Assembly (NCBI RefSeq): GCF_036898825.1
Contig: NZ_JARUND010000001.1
Span: 868,001-932,000, forward strand
DNA from: Streptomyces sp. B21-083
GTDB lineage: Bacteria; Actinomycetota; Actinomycetes; Streptomycetales; Streptomycetaceae
Length of the DNA stretch: 64,000 bases
Direction of reading: 5' to 3'
Every line of letters begins with the position of its first letter. Within the stretch, counting starts at the first letter, position 1. A model generated the notes under the pieces. It worked only from the letters and a program-made list of their open reading frames with translations. It did no database searches and was not told the origin of the DNA. This document shows positions 1 through 8,233 of this stretch, in pieces. The position numbers and the translations under genes were made by a program.

Positions 1-236
1 CCGAGAAACCGCTCTCCCCCGAGAAGGTCGCCTCGGTGATCGTCGACGCCATCGTGCGGAAGCCGGTAGAAATCGTCCACCCCGCCATCGGCGGACGCGT
101 ACAGCGGGTCGCCGGTGTGTTCCCCCGGCTGATGCGCTTCGTGATCCCCAAGGTGGCAGCCATGGCCAAGCGCCGCAGCACGGGCCTCGTCCCGGCGCCG
201 ACCGCGGTACCCGAGCAAGGAGACACCCACCGATGA
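1..236 (+). CDS. SDR-family oxidoreductase, C-terminal end only
   Basis: This is the 3' end of a gene that starts upstream of the window. The frame is open from base 3 and reads EKPLSPEKVASVIVDAIVRK onward. The pattern of a conserved 'SPEKVA' helix and a basic tail (AKRR) is typical of the C-terminal part of classical short-chain dehydrogenases, after the catalytic Tyr-Lys pair, which is not in the window. The stop overlaps the ATG of the next gene (ATGA), so it is translationally coupled to the PLP enzyme and part of a three-gene operon with a second SDR downstream. The family call rests on this short tail, and the substrate is unknown. Confidence 0.6.
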   Translation, partial: EKPLSPEKVASVIVDAIVRKPVEIVHPAIGGRVQRVAGVFPRLMRFVIPKVAAMAKRRSTGLVPAPTAVPEQGDTHR

Positions 237-1465
237 CCATCGACACCACCACTCCCAGAACCGGTTCGGATCCGATGTCCCAGAGCCATTTCGAGGGACT
301 GAGGGCGGCGACCGCCGGCCTCGAACCGCCCTTCGGCGTCATCGACCTGGACGCCTTCGACGCCAACGCCCGTGACCTGGAACGCCGTGCGGGCGGCAAG
401 CCGATCCGGCTGGCCAGCAAGTCGCTGCGCTCCCGCGCCCTCATCAGGCGAGCCCTGGACCGCCCCGGATTCGACGGCATCCTCGGCTTCACCCTGCCCG
501 AAGCCCTGTGGCTGGCCGAGGAGTTCGACGACGTCCTCGTCGGCTACCCGACCGCCGACCGCACGGCGCTTCGCCGGCTGGCCGCCGACGAGCGGCTCGC
601 GTCCCGGATCACCCTGATGGTGGACTGCGTCGAGCACCTCGACCTGATCGACGCCGCGAGCGGCCCGCGGACGACCCGTATCCAGGTGTGCCTGGAACTG
701 GACGCGGCCCTGCGCCTCGCGGGCGGCCGTATCCACCTGGGGCCGCGCAGGTCCCCGGTGTACACCCCCGAGGAGGCGGCGGCGTTCGCGCGCGAGATCG
801 CCTCCCGCCCCGGCTTCGAGCTGACCGGCATCATGGGCTACGAGGGCCAGGTCGCCGGCCTCGGTGACAACGTGCCCGGCAACGCGATCAAGCGGGCCGT
901 CGTACGGGCGATGCAGCGGTCCTCCGTCGAGGAGTTGAGCCACCGCCGGGAAGCCGCGGTGGCGGCGGTGCGGGCGGTGACACCGCTGCGGTTCGTCAAC
1001 GGCGGCGGTACGGGCAGCCTGGAGACCACGACCCGCGAGGACTCGGTCACCGAACTCGCGGCGGGCTCCGGCCTGTACGGTCCGGGCCTGTTCGACTTCT
1101 ACCGCGCCTTCCGGCCCGTCCCGGCGGCGTACTTCGTGCTGCCCGTCGTACGCCGTCCCTCGTCGTCGGTGGCGACCCTACTCGGTGGTGGTTGGGTGGC
1201 GTCCGGGCCGCTCGGCAAGGACCGGCTGCCCACGCTGGCCTGGCCCCCCGGGCTGCGTGTGACCGCCACCGAGTCCTTCGGGGAGGTGCAGACCCCGCTG
1301 GTGGGCAGGGCCGCGAGCGTGCTGAACATCGGGGACCGGGTGTGGCTGCGGCACGCCAAGGCCGGTGAGCTGTGCGAACGCATCGGCGACCTGCACCTGG
1401 TCAGCGGCGGCGCGGTGGTCGACACCGTGCCCACCTACCGCGGTGAGGGCCGCCACTTCCTGTGA
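233..1465 (+). CDS. PLP-dependent amino acid deaminase/aldolase (fold-type III)
   Basis: A 410-aa enzyme with an alanine-racemase-type N-terminal barrel and a C-terminal D-serine dehydratase-like domain, resembling D-threonine aldolase/amino-acid deaminase proteins. The likely PLP lysine is Lys63 in IRLASKSLRS. A glycine-rich phosphate-binding stretch reads FVNGGGTGS, and the C-terminal part ends in a metal-site-like HLVSGG segment. The ATG overlaps the upstream SDR stop and its own stop overlaps the GTG of the next SDR, so three oxidoreductase/lyase genes form one operon. By family, it would cleave or deaminate a beta-hydroxy or D-amino acid with a divalent metal. The actual substrate cannot be told. 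Confidence 0.8.
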   Translation: MTIDTTTPRTGSDPMSQSHFEGLRAATAGLEPPFGVIDLDAFDANARDLERRAGGKPIRLASKSLRSRALIRRALDRPGFDGILGFTLPEALWLAEEFDDVLVGYPTADRTALRRLAADERLASRITLMVDCVEHLDLIDAASGPRTTRIQVCLELDAALRLAGGRIHLGPRRSPVYTPEEAAAFAREIASRPGFELTGIMGYEGQVAGLGDNVPGNAIKRAVVRAMQRSSVEELSHRREAAVAAVRAVTPLRFVNGGGTGSLETTTREDSVTELAAGSGLYGPGLFDFYRAFRPVPAAYFVLPVVRRPSSSVATLLGGGWVASGPLGKDRLPTLAWPPGLRVTATESFGEVQTPLVGRAASVLNIGDRVWLRHAKAGELCERIGDLHLVSGGAVVDTVPTYRGEGRHFL

Positions 1466-2241
1466 CCGCCACCACCACCATCACCGGCCGGACGGTCCTG
1501 ATCGTCGGGGCCTCCTCCGGAATCGGGGCGGCGGTGGCCCGCCGACTGGCCCCGGCGGGCAACCGCCTCGTCCTGACGGCCCGGCGCGCCCCCGAACTGG
1601 CCGCCGTGGCCCAGGAGGTACGGGCCGCGGGCAGCGCCTGCCTCGACCTCGCCGCCGACGCCCTGGACCCGGAGGCGGCGGCCGGGGTGGTGGCGGCCGC
1701 CGTCGCGGAGTTCGGCGGCGTCGACATCGCGCTGCTCAACGCCGGTCAGGGGCCGGACATGGCCATGGACCGGGTGAACGTGGCGGACGTGTCCCGGATC
1801 ATGGCGTTGAACTACGACGTCGTCGTCAACTACCTGGTCCCGCTGATCCGGCAGCTGGGCGACCAGCCGGACGGCGGCCTGATCGCCCACACCAACTCCC
1901 TCGCGGGGCTGATGGGCATCCCCCGCCAGGGCCCGTACTCGGCGGCGAAGGCGGCCGTACGCACCCTCCTCGACACGGCACGCGTCGAACTGGCCCCCAG
2001 GGGCATCCGGATCACGTCGATCCACCCGGGCTTCGTGGGAACGGACCGGGTCGGCGCGGACGGTCTGCCCAAGCCGTTCCAGGTCAGCCAGGAGCGCGCG
2101 GCCCGGTATGTCGTACGCGCTCTGGAGCGGGAACCGGCGCAGGCCTGTTTTCCTTGGCGGACAACGGCGTTGGTCCGCACGCTGCGGGCCCTGCCCACCC
2201 CGGTCTCGGACCGGGTGCTGCGGCTGCTGGCCGCGAGGTAG
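1462..2241 (+). CDS. Short-chain dehydrogenase/reductase
   Basis: A 259-aa classical SDR, NAD(P)(H)-dependent. The Rossmann glycine motif GASSGIG is at residues 16-22, NAG at 93-95, and the catalytic Ser146, Tyr159 and Lys163 (YSAAK) are all present, so it should be active. Translation starts at a GTG that overlaps the TGA of the PLP enzyme (GTGA). Together with the partial SDR upstream it flanks the PLP gene in one operon, which suggests sequential oxidation or reduction of a carbonyl made or used by the aldolase. It ends 9 bp from the convergent carboxylesterase stop. The C-terminus (RVLRLLAAR) is basic. The substrate is not predictable. Confidence 0.88.
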   Translation: MTATTTITGRTVLIVGASSGIGAAVARRLAPAGNRLVLTARRAPELAAVAQEVRAAGSACLDLAADALDPEAAAGVVAAAVAEFGGVDIALLNAGQGPDMAMDRVNVADVSRIMALNYDVVVNYLVPLIRQLGDQPDGGLIAHTNSLAGLMGIPRQGPYSAAKAAVRTLLDTARVELAPRGIRITSIHPGFVGTDRVGADGLPKPFQVSQERAARYVVRALEREPAQACFPWRTTALVRTLRALPTPVSDRVLRLLAAR

Positions 2242-2250
2242 ACCGCCGCG

Positions 2251-3777
2251 TCACTCCGCCGTCAGGGGCAGCACGCCGAACATGTGCCTCTCCCACAGGC
2301 GGCGGGAGGCCTCCTCCGGGTAGGCGGCGACGGACGGTTCGGTGTCGAGGAGCTGGACGAGTCGCCGTTCGGTGTCGTACGCGGGCCAGCCCGGGTCGCC
2401 CGTCGCCGCGAAGGAGGTCCAGGCGGAGCGGAGGCGGGCGGAGAGCGCCTCGGTCTCGGGCGGCGGCGTGGGTCCGAGGAGCATGCCGCCGAGTCCGCCG
2501 GCGCTGTCGCCGAAGTTGCCGAAGTTGCCGAAGGTCAGCGGCACGTCCAGACCGTGACAGGCGCCCAGGGCACCGCCGTTCAGCGGGGCGGACCAGGTCA
2601 GCTCGTACATGTGGGCCCGGCCACCTCCGGCCACCTGCGCCTGGGCGAGGTGCAGCGACGGCATGCGGAACAGCCAGTCCGACTGGACGAGTTCGAAGAG
2701 GTACTCCGCCGAGGCGTCCGGGAACGCGGCGCGATAGGCCTGTCCGGCGTCGGCCCCGGGGCCGAACATACGCAGGACCGTCGCCGCCATCGCCTCGTCC
2801 ACCCGGCCGAACAGCCCGGCGAACATGAGGAAGAGGCGGTACTCGTCCCGGGTGTGCCCGACGATCAGGTCCACGTCCCGCGCGGCGCCGCCCGCCAGGG
2901 CCTCCCACGGCGCGGTGGGCAGGACATCGCCGTCGACGACGGGCGAGAACGGGGTCGGGGTGAGGGCGACCGCACCCCACCTCGGCACGTACTCACGCAT
3001 CCGGGCGCTCAGCGCGGCCCCCGCCCCGGGCAGCTTGCGCGGGTCCACGCCGGCCAGGTCGGCGACCGTGGGACGCAGCCCGAGCTCACCGGCCAGCGCG
3101 CCGGCGATGTCCCCGGCCAGCGCGTCCGAGAAGTACGTGCCGGGCACACTCTGCGCGATCGCCCGCCGGAACAGTCCTCGCGCCCTCGGCATGACCAGCA
3201 GTGCGCCGATGGAGCCGGCGCCCGCCGACTCCCCGAAGACGGTGACCTGGTCGGGGTCGCCGCCGAACGCGGCGACGTTCTCGCGCACCCATTCCAGGGC
3301 GGCGACCTGGTCGAGGAGCCCGCGGTTGGCCGGGGCGCCCTCGATGCGGGCGAACCCCTCGATGCCGACCCGGTAGTTGAGGGTGACCACGACGACGTCA
3401 CCGTCGCGGGAGAGACGGCCGCCGTCGTAGCTCGGGTCGTCGGCGGAGCCCAGCTTGTAGGCGCCGCCGTAGATCCACACCATCACCGGCCGGCGCGCCG
3501 CCGGATCCGCGTCCGGTGTCCACACGTTGACGGTCAGCCAGTCGTCCCCGGCGGGCGAGGCGTCGGGCCCCGTCACCTCCTGCGGAGGAGGCGGTCCGAA
3601 GGCGAAGGCCTCCCGCACCCCGTCCCAGCGGGCCGCCGGTAGTGGCGCCGCGAACCGCAGCTCCCCCACGGGGGGCTCCGCGAACGGAATACCGCGAAAC
3701 ACCGCGAGGCCGCCCTCCCGGCGCCCTCGGACGGCGCCTGCGGCCGTCCTGACCTCGGGAAACTCTCCTGTACTCAT
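2251..3777 (-). CDS. Type-B carboxylesterase
   Basis: A 508-aa alpha/beta hydrolase of the carboxylesterase/para-nitrobenzyl esterase family. The nucleophile is Ser184 in FGESAGAGS. The preceding segment (GLLDQVAALEWVRENVAAFG) is a family hallmark, and the oxyanion-hole region reads YGGAY near residue 103. I chose the ATG at 3777 (MSTGEF) because GAGGAG lies about 7 bases upstream; an ATG 21 bases further up has no good ribosome-binding site. No signal peptide is visible, so it is probably cytoplasmic. It is convergent with the SDR operon. It would hydrolyse small carboxylic esters, substrate unknown. Confidence 0.9.
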   Translation of the reverse strand: MSTGEFPEVRTAAGAVRGRREGGLAVFRGIPFAEPPVGELRFAAPLPAARWDGVREAFAFGPPPPQEVTGPDASPAGDDWLTVNVWTPDADPAARRPVMVWIYGGAYKLGSADDPSYDGGRLSRDGDVVVVTLNYRVGIEGFARIEGAPANRGLLDQVAALEWVRENVAAFGGDPDQVTVFGESAGAGSIGALLVMPRARGLFRRAIAQSVPGTYFSDALAGDIAGALAGELGLRPTVADLAGVDPRKLPGAGAALSARMREYVPRWGAVALTPTPFSPVVDGDVLPTAPWEALAGGAARDVDLIVGHTRDEYRLFLMFAGLFGRVDEAMAATVLRMFGPGADAGQAYRAAFPDASAEYLFELVQSDWLFRMPSLHLAQAQVAGGGRAHMYELTWSAPLNGGALGACHGLDVPLTFGNFGNFGDSAGGLGGMLLGPTPPPETEALSARLRSAWTSFAATGDPGWPAYDTERRLVQLLDTEPSVAAYPEEASRRLWERHMFGVLPLTAE

Positions 3778-3943
3778 GCATGGCTCCTCGGAGAACACCT
3801 GCCCATGGCGGTCCGACCCACGATAGCCGAGGTGAACTACCTTTCACCAAGCGAACGCCACTCGCGGTGGGGAGGTTTGCGGGGAGCGCGCCAAGGGTCC
3901 ACTCCCGTGCGCACGGACTTGCGGGCGCACTAGGTTGTGCGCC

Positions 3944-4909
3944 ATGAGCAACCTTGACCGCGCGCCCGTACCCAGCGTCTGTGGCGGCCGTGGATTCGTC
4001 GTCGCCGAACCCGTGCGCGAACTGCTGAGCCCACGGCACGTCAAGCTCGGGGAGGGCACCGAGGTACGCCGGCTGCTGCCGAACCTCGGGCGGCGCATGA
4101 TCGGCGCGTGGGCCTTCGTCGACCACTACGGGCCGGACGACATCGCCGACGAGCCCGGTATGCAGGTGCCGCCGCACCCCCACATGGGCCTGCAGACGGT
4201 GAGCTGGCTGCACGAGGGCGAGGTGCTGCACCGCGACTCGACCGGCAGCCTCCAGACGATCCGCCCGCGTGAACTGGGTCTCATGACCTCCGGCCGGGCC
4301 ATCAGTCACTCCGAGGAGAGTCCCAGGTCCCACGCGCGGTTCCTGCACGGGGCGCAGCTGTGGGTCGCCCTGCCGGACGGCCACCGCCACACCGACCCCC
4401 ACTTCGAACACCACGCCGGTCTGCCCACGGTCACGGCACCCGGCGTGACGGCGACCGTGATCCTGGGCGACCTCGACGGCGCGACCTCGCCCGGCACGAC
4501 GTACACCCCGATCGTCGGCGCCGACCTGACGCTCACCGCAGACGCCGACGTACGCCTTCCACTGGTGCCCGACTTCGAGTACGGGGTGCTGGCGATGTCC
4601 GGGGAGGTGCACGTCGACGGGGTTCCGGTGCTGCCGGGCTCGATGCTCTACCTCGGCTGCGGCCGCACCGAACTCCCGCTGCGCGCCGCCTCCGACGCGA
4701 GCGTGATGCTTCTGGGCGGTGAGCCGTTCGAGGAGGAGTTGATCATGTGGTGGAACTTCGTCGGACGGACACAGGAGGAGATCGTGCAGGCCCGCGACGA
4801 CTGGGCGGAGGGGGCCCGTTTCGGCGAAGTGAAGGGCTACGACGGAGCCCCACTGCGCGCACCGGAGCTCCCGGCGACGCCGCTGAAACCACGCGGAAGG
4901 CTGCGCTGA
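3944..4909 (+). CDS. Pirin-family cupin protein
   Basis: A 321-aa bicupin. The N-terminal pirin cupin has the metal-binding pattern PPHPHMGLQTVSWLHEGE followed by HRDS and HSEESP, giving the expected His/His/His/Glu ligands. The C-terminal half is the pirin C domain ending FGEVKGYDGAPLRAP. Pirins of this kind are iron-binding cytoplasmic proteins with quercetin-dioxygenase-like or regulatory roles; which applies here is not clear. I start at MSNLDR (3944) rather than the ATG 9 bases upstream. A degraded copy of this C-terminus occurs at 31,810-31,970. Confidence 0.9.
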   Translation: MSNLDRAPVPSVCGGRGFVVAEPVRELLSPRHVKLGEGTEVRRLLPNLGRRMIGAWAFVDHYGPDDIADEPGMQVPPHPHMGLQTVSWLHEGEVLHRDSTGSLQTIRPRELGLMTSGRAISHSEESPRSHARFLHGAQLWVALPDGHRHTDPHFEHHAGLPTVTAPGVTATVILGDLDGATSPGTTYTPIVGADLTLTADADVRLPLVPDFEYGVLAMSGEVHVDGVPVLPGSMLYLGCGRTELPLRAASDASVMLLGGEPFEEELIMWWNFVGRTQEEIVQARDDWAEGARFGEVKGYDGAPLRAPELPATPLKPRGRLR

Positions 4910-5214
4910 CCTGCGGTGATCCGCGCCGACGGTGCCGGTCGTCCGGGAGCGTCTCCCCGCCTGCCCTGCATGCCGATCTCTGGCGGAGCGGACCCTCGGA
5001 TGCTGCCGCCGCAGGGGTCTGCTCGGCCGGCCGCGAGGAACGTGACCGCGCGGATCAGGTACTGCCGGTCATGACCTGGGGGGCCACCTCGCGGTAGGGC
5101 TCGCCCGCCCGCTGGTCGACTGGGCAGTTGTCGTGTCGGTCCTGCTGGTGGTGTCGAGTCTGCTTTTCGCCGCAGGCATCACCTACTCGGTGGCGCCGGC
5201 GCCGGGACCACCGT

Positions 5215-5319
5215 CGGCCGGCGGCCCTGGAGCGGAATCGGCACCTCCCAGAAGAGAACCGGCGTCTGCGGCGGCAACTCGCTCATGCGCTCGGTGACCA
5301 GCAGGCATCCGCACACGCA
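5215..5319 (+). pseudogene. Remnant of a DUF6262/TnpC-like transposition protein
   Basis: A short stretch in one frame reads ALERNRHLPEENRRLRRQLA followed by HALGDQQAS. This arginine-rich coiled coil resembles the C-terminal coiled coil of DUF6262 proteins, the third gene of Tn554-like tyrosine-recombinase elements in actinomycetes. No start, N-terminal domain or neighbouring recombinase gene remains, so this is a scar. It is the only thing recognised in the 531-bp gap between the pirin gene and the small gene at 5,441. The assignment rests on one short coiled-coil match and could be fortuitous. Confidence 0.4.
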
Positions 5320-5440
5320 GCCTCGCGACGATCACGTGATTCAGCCGACTTCACGTGTTCCCCCAGAGGGTTTCGGCCTTCTGGTGCGTCGGATTTCGTG
5401 CATCCGGAACCTGGGTGGCCGACTGATCGTCCTCTTGGAC

Positions 5441-5791
5441 ATGCCTAGCGTTCTCGTCATTGGAATCGACCCGCGTGCAGTGCCCGGCATGGACGGAGAC
5501 AGCATCCGAGCAGCCCTCGATCATGAACTGACCCGATTTGGCGAACACGCCATCGAGGCGTCCATGACGCTGATCGGGCTGGACGAGTCGGCGGAGTCGA
5601 CGATAGTCGCAGCACTGTCCGAGCATGAATGGAACGTCGTCGTCATCGGGGGTGGGATCCGCAAACCGGAGCCGCTGTTGCCGCTCTTTGAGCAGGTCGT
5701 GAATCTGGTTCGGCGTCATGCGCCGAAGGCCGCGATCGCGTTCAACACGAACGGTGGCGACAGCGTCGAAGCAGCCAGGCGGTGGCTGTGA
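5441..5791 (+). CDS. Hypothetical protein, 116 aa
   Basis: I cannot assign a function. The frame is open further upstream, but the natural start is ATG 5441 (MPSVLVIGIDP), where protein-like sequence begins. The predicted protein alternates beta-strand-like (SVLVIGID, WNVVVIGGG, AAIAFNTN) and helical segments, suggesting a small alpha/beta Rossmann-like or flavodoxin-like fold. It has no signal peptide or membrane segment. It lies between mobile-element remnants (TnpC-like upstream, recombinase remnant downstream). Its third-position base use is less GC-rich than the flanking genes, consistent with an accessory gene. Confidence 0.55.
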   Translation: MPSVLVIGIDPRAVPGMDGDSIRAALDHELTRFGEHAIEASMTLIGLDESAESTIVAALSEHEWNVVVIGGGIRKPEPLLPLFEQVVNLVRRHAPKAAIAFNTNGGDSVEAARRWL

Positions 5792-5940
5792 GGCAGGCCC
5801 CGAACCCAGTACACCGCGTCGCTCTTCAGTGACGATCGGACCGTCCTGACCGGGCCTCGAAGGTGTTACGCGGCCAGGTCGAGGACAGTGTCCTTGGCCT
5901 GGCCGCCCAGGTCACCGCCCCGCTCGATCGACGAGCTTGA

Positions 5941-6118
5941 GAAAACGGCCGGCGCGGCGAGCACGGTGAACACGATCCCGGCGGGGTCGTGCGAGCCCTT
6001 GAGTTTCTCCGGTGAGGAACTGCGGGCCGACGTCTCTCGCCTTCAACTCCTCGGCGAGCATGACGAGTTCGATGCATGCCGTGGCCGAGTCGTTTGTGTT
6101 CGTGGACGACGACTCCGC
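5941..6118 (-). pseudogene. Serine recombinase (resolvase) remnant with two frameshifts
   Basis: Reading the minus strand across three frames recovers a resolvase-family segment: VVHEHKRLGHGM, then IELVMLAEELKARDVGPQFL with TGE, then LKGSHDPAGIVFTVLAA. The order and spacing match the middle of actinobacterial serine recombinases (EHKRLG ... AEELKARG ... FLTGE ... GSHDP). Two single-base shifts break the frame, near 6,063 and 6,004, and neither the catalytic N-terminus nor the HTH end is present. It is clearly dead. The rest of 5,792-6,489 shows no other gene, only the operator pair described separately. Confidence 0.7.
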
Positions 6119-6355
6119 GCATAGCGGTCACCCAGTGCTGCGCGTATCGGGCCGCCGCCGAACGCGACTGCCGGCGCACCCCGTCTGACGCGACACGGAT
6201 GACGGGCCTCCTGTAGCGCCGCGACACGTCCTCGTTCAACGAGCCTCTCCGCGTGGAGAGTTGCGCGGTAGTCGCCCAATGACCAGGGCCATGCGGAGAC
6301 CGCGACTCCGCGCCGGTCCACGGTCAAGATCCGGCACTCGGGCACTTGCAGCCTT

Positions 6356-6396
6356 GAAACCGATCGGTGTACCGAATTGGAAACCGATCGGTTTCC
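6356..6396. promoter_or_regulatory. Paired palindromic operators upstream of the NmrA-like gene
   Basis: A perfect 18-bp palindrome, GGAAACCGATCGGTTTCC (6379-6396), is preceded by a partly matching copy with the same AAACCGATCGGT core centred 24 bp upstream (6357-6368). Two palindromes about two helical turns apart, some 90 bp in front of an oxidoreductase ATG, look like a cooperative TetR-type binding site. The cognate regulator is not adjacent and may have been lost in the surrounding decay. Confidence 0.6.
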
Positions 6397-6489
6397 ATAG
6401 TCGTCAAGTCAATGCTGGGATAAGCCTCCAACCACGCAGCGCTCAGCGCGCACTGATCGCGTTCGCGCTCGACCCCGGAGTCAAGAACT

Positions 6490-7101
6490 ATGTCCACTCA
6501 TGCCACCTCCACCATCTTCGTCATAGGCGGCACAGGGGCCCAAGGAATCCCCGTCGTTCGCGCTCTCGTCGCCGACAAGAAATACTCCGTGCGGGTCCTC
6601 ACCCGGGATGCCACCTCCGCCCGGGCCCAGGAACTCCTCGCGCTCGGCAACGTCTCCATCCTCGAAGGGTCCTTCGCCAACGAGGACGTACTGCGCGAAG
6701 GATTTCGCGGCTGCGACGGGGCATTCATCAATATCGACGGGTTCAACACCGGCGAAAAGACCGAGACCTACTGGGCCATCCGCAGCTACGAGATAGCGAT
6801 CGAAGAAGGAATCAAGTTCTTCGTCTACGGAAACCTCGACTACGCCCTCAAGAAGTCGGGCTACGACTCCAGGTTCCGCACCGGCCACTACGACGGCAAG
6901 GGTCGCATGGCCGAATGGGTACTCTTCCAGAACGAGAAGAACAGCGACCGGATGGGAGCCGCGGTCTTCACGTCAGGCCCCTACATCGAGATGGTGATCT
7001 CGCCACTCACGCCCATGACGCCCAGCATCGAGGACGGTGTCGTCACGTGGCGAGTTCCGCTCGGCGAGGATGGAAGGCCCCGCAGGTCCGCAACGCGCTG
7101 A
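6490..7101 (+). CDS. NmrA-like NAD(P)-binding protein, C-terminally truncated
   Basis: A 203-aa protein starting MSTHATSTIFVIGGTGAQG, with the Rossmann motif GGTGAQG at residues 13-19 and the typical NmrA/HSCARG run VRALVADKKYSVRVLTRD. Family members are usually near 300 aa. Here the homology stops around VVTWRVPLGEDG, and the protein ends after a short arginine-rich tail that abuts the stop of the convergent AraC gene. The C-terminal substrate domain is therefore missing, probably by deletion, and the product may be non-functional. Paired palindromic operators lie upstream. By family it would be a redox sensor or NAD(P)H-dependent reductase. Confidence 0.75.
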   Translation: MSTHATSTIFVIGGTGAQGIPVVRALVADKKYSVRVLTRDATSARAQELLALGNVSILEGSFANEDVLREGFRGCDGAFINIDGFNTGEKTETYWAIRSYEIAIEEGIKFFVYGNLDYALKKSGYDSRFRTGHYDGKGRMAEWVLFQNEKNSDRMGAAVFTSGPYIEMVISPLTPMTPSIEDGVVTWRVPLGEDGRPRRSATR

Positions 7102-8106
7102 TCACGCAGACCGCTCACATCCCGGCCCAGACGCCGTCATAGGCTCCGGTGCGTTGTGGGCGTGACGGTAGGCCAGTGGTGACAGGCCGAGGTGCGTGTG
7201 GAAGTGCTTGCGCAGGGCGACGGGGTCGCCGAAGCCGGAGGCAGTGGCGATCCGTGCGACGGTCAGGCCGGTGGATTCCAGCAGCAGGCGCGCGTGCGCC
7301 AGCCGTCGTTGTGCCAGCCACTTCAGCGGGCTGCTGCCCACCTCGCTGCGGAAGCGCCGAGTGAAGGTGCGCACGCTCATGTGCGCGTGCCGGGCCATGT
7401 CCTCCAGTGTGATCGGCTCTGCCAGCCGGTCCAGCGCCCACTGGCGGGTCGCCGAGGTGGAGCGGTCGGTGTCCTGCGGTACCGGGTGCTCGATGAACTG
7501 CGCCTGGCCGCCCTCGCGCCATGGCGCCACCACGCAGCGCCGCGCGGCGGCCGAGGCCACCGCCGCTCCGTGGTCCAGACGGACCAGGTGCAGGCACAGG
7601 TCGATGCCGGCGGCTCCGCCGGCGGACGTCAGGATGCGTCCGTTGTCGACGAACAGCACGTCCGGATCGACCTCGATGTCGGGGAACAGCCGCGCCAGTT
7701 CGTCGCACAGCGTCCAGTGTGTGGTGGCCCGGCCGCCGTCCAGCAGACCGGCCGCCGCGAGCAGGAAGGCCGAGGTGCACAGGCTGACGATGCGGGTCCG
7801 CGGCCCGATCCGGTCCAGCGCCGCGGCGAGTTCCCCGGGAAGCGCGCCGGTCGCGAGCAGGTCCTCGCCGGGCTCCTGCGTGGCGAGGACGACGGTGTCC
7901 GCGCTCTCCAGCACCGACTCGTCGTGGTCGACGACGATCCGGTAGTCCTCGTGCGTGCGCACCGGCCGGCCGCCGAGGGAGAAGGTGACGACGGAGTACA
8001 GAGGAGTCCCGTCCGGCTTACGGGCCTCGTTGAACACCCGGGCCGGGATGCCCAGATCCAGCGGAAGGACTCCGTCGAGGGCGAGAACAGCGACACGATG
8101 CGACAT
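7102..8106 (-). CDS. GlxA/AraC-family transcriptional regulator
   Basis: A 334-aa regulator with an N-terminal DJ-1/PfpI-like (GATase1) domain (about residues 5-175, with IVSLCTSAFLLAAAGLLDG around the nucleophile-elbow position) and a C-terminal AraC double HTH (MARHAHMSVRTFTRRFRSEV, then the second helix pair ending FHTHLGLSPLAYR). The start is ATG 8106 (MSHRVAVLALDG); the longer frame upstream is arginine-rich and unlikely. It is divergent from the oxidoreductase at 8,234, which it probably controls through the 127-bp shared region containing a large palindrome. The ligand is unknown. Confidence 0.9.
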   Translation of the reverse strand: MSHRVAVLALDGVLPLDLGIPARVFNEARKPDGTPLYSVVTFSLGGRPVRTHEDYRIVVDHDESVLESADTVVLATQEPGEDLLATGALPGELAAALDRIGPRTRIVSLCTSAFLLAAAGLLDGGRATTHWTLCDELARLFPDIEVDPDVLFVDNGRILTSAGGAAGIDLCLHLVRLDHGAAVASAAARRCVVAPWREGGQAQFIEHPVPQDTDRSTSATRQWALDRLAEPITLEDMARHAHMSVRTFTRRFRSEVGSSPLKWLAQRRLAHARLLLESTGLTVARIATASGFGDPVALRKHFHTHLGLSPLAYRHAHNAPEPMTASGPGCERSA

Positions 8107-8167
8107 GGCTGGAATGGTACGACAGGTGGCCCTCCGGCCACTCACCCGCCTTGGTAAGCACACGCCA

Positions 8168-8208
8168 CTCTTCCTTCAGCGGGGACGCGGTCCCCGCCGA
8201 AGGAAGAG
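8168..8208. promoter_or_regulatory. 41-bp near-perfect palindrome in the oxidoreductase leader
   Basis: The arms CTCTTCCTTC / GAAGGAAGAG and, inside them, GCGGGGAC / GTCCCCGC surround a 3-nt centre, with one unpaired base per side. It lies 26 bp upstream of the oxidoreductase ATG and 62 bp from the divergent regulator start. It could act as an operator dimer site or as a stable mRNA hairpin ahead of the ribosome-binding site. No U-tract follows, so it is not an obvious terminator. Confidence 0.65.
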
Positions 8209-8233
8209 CAAGACAGACAAGAGCGAGGACATC

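Noticed and set aside
6490..7101. A complete NmrA enzyme
   Set aside because: Homology stops about 100 residues short of the usual length and the tail is unrelated.
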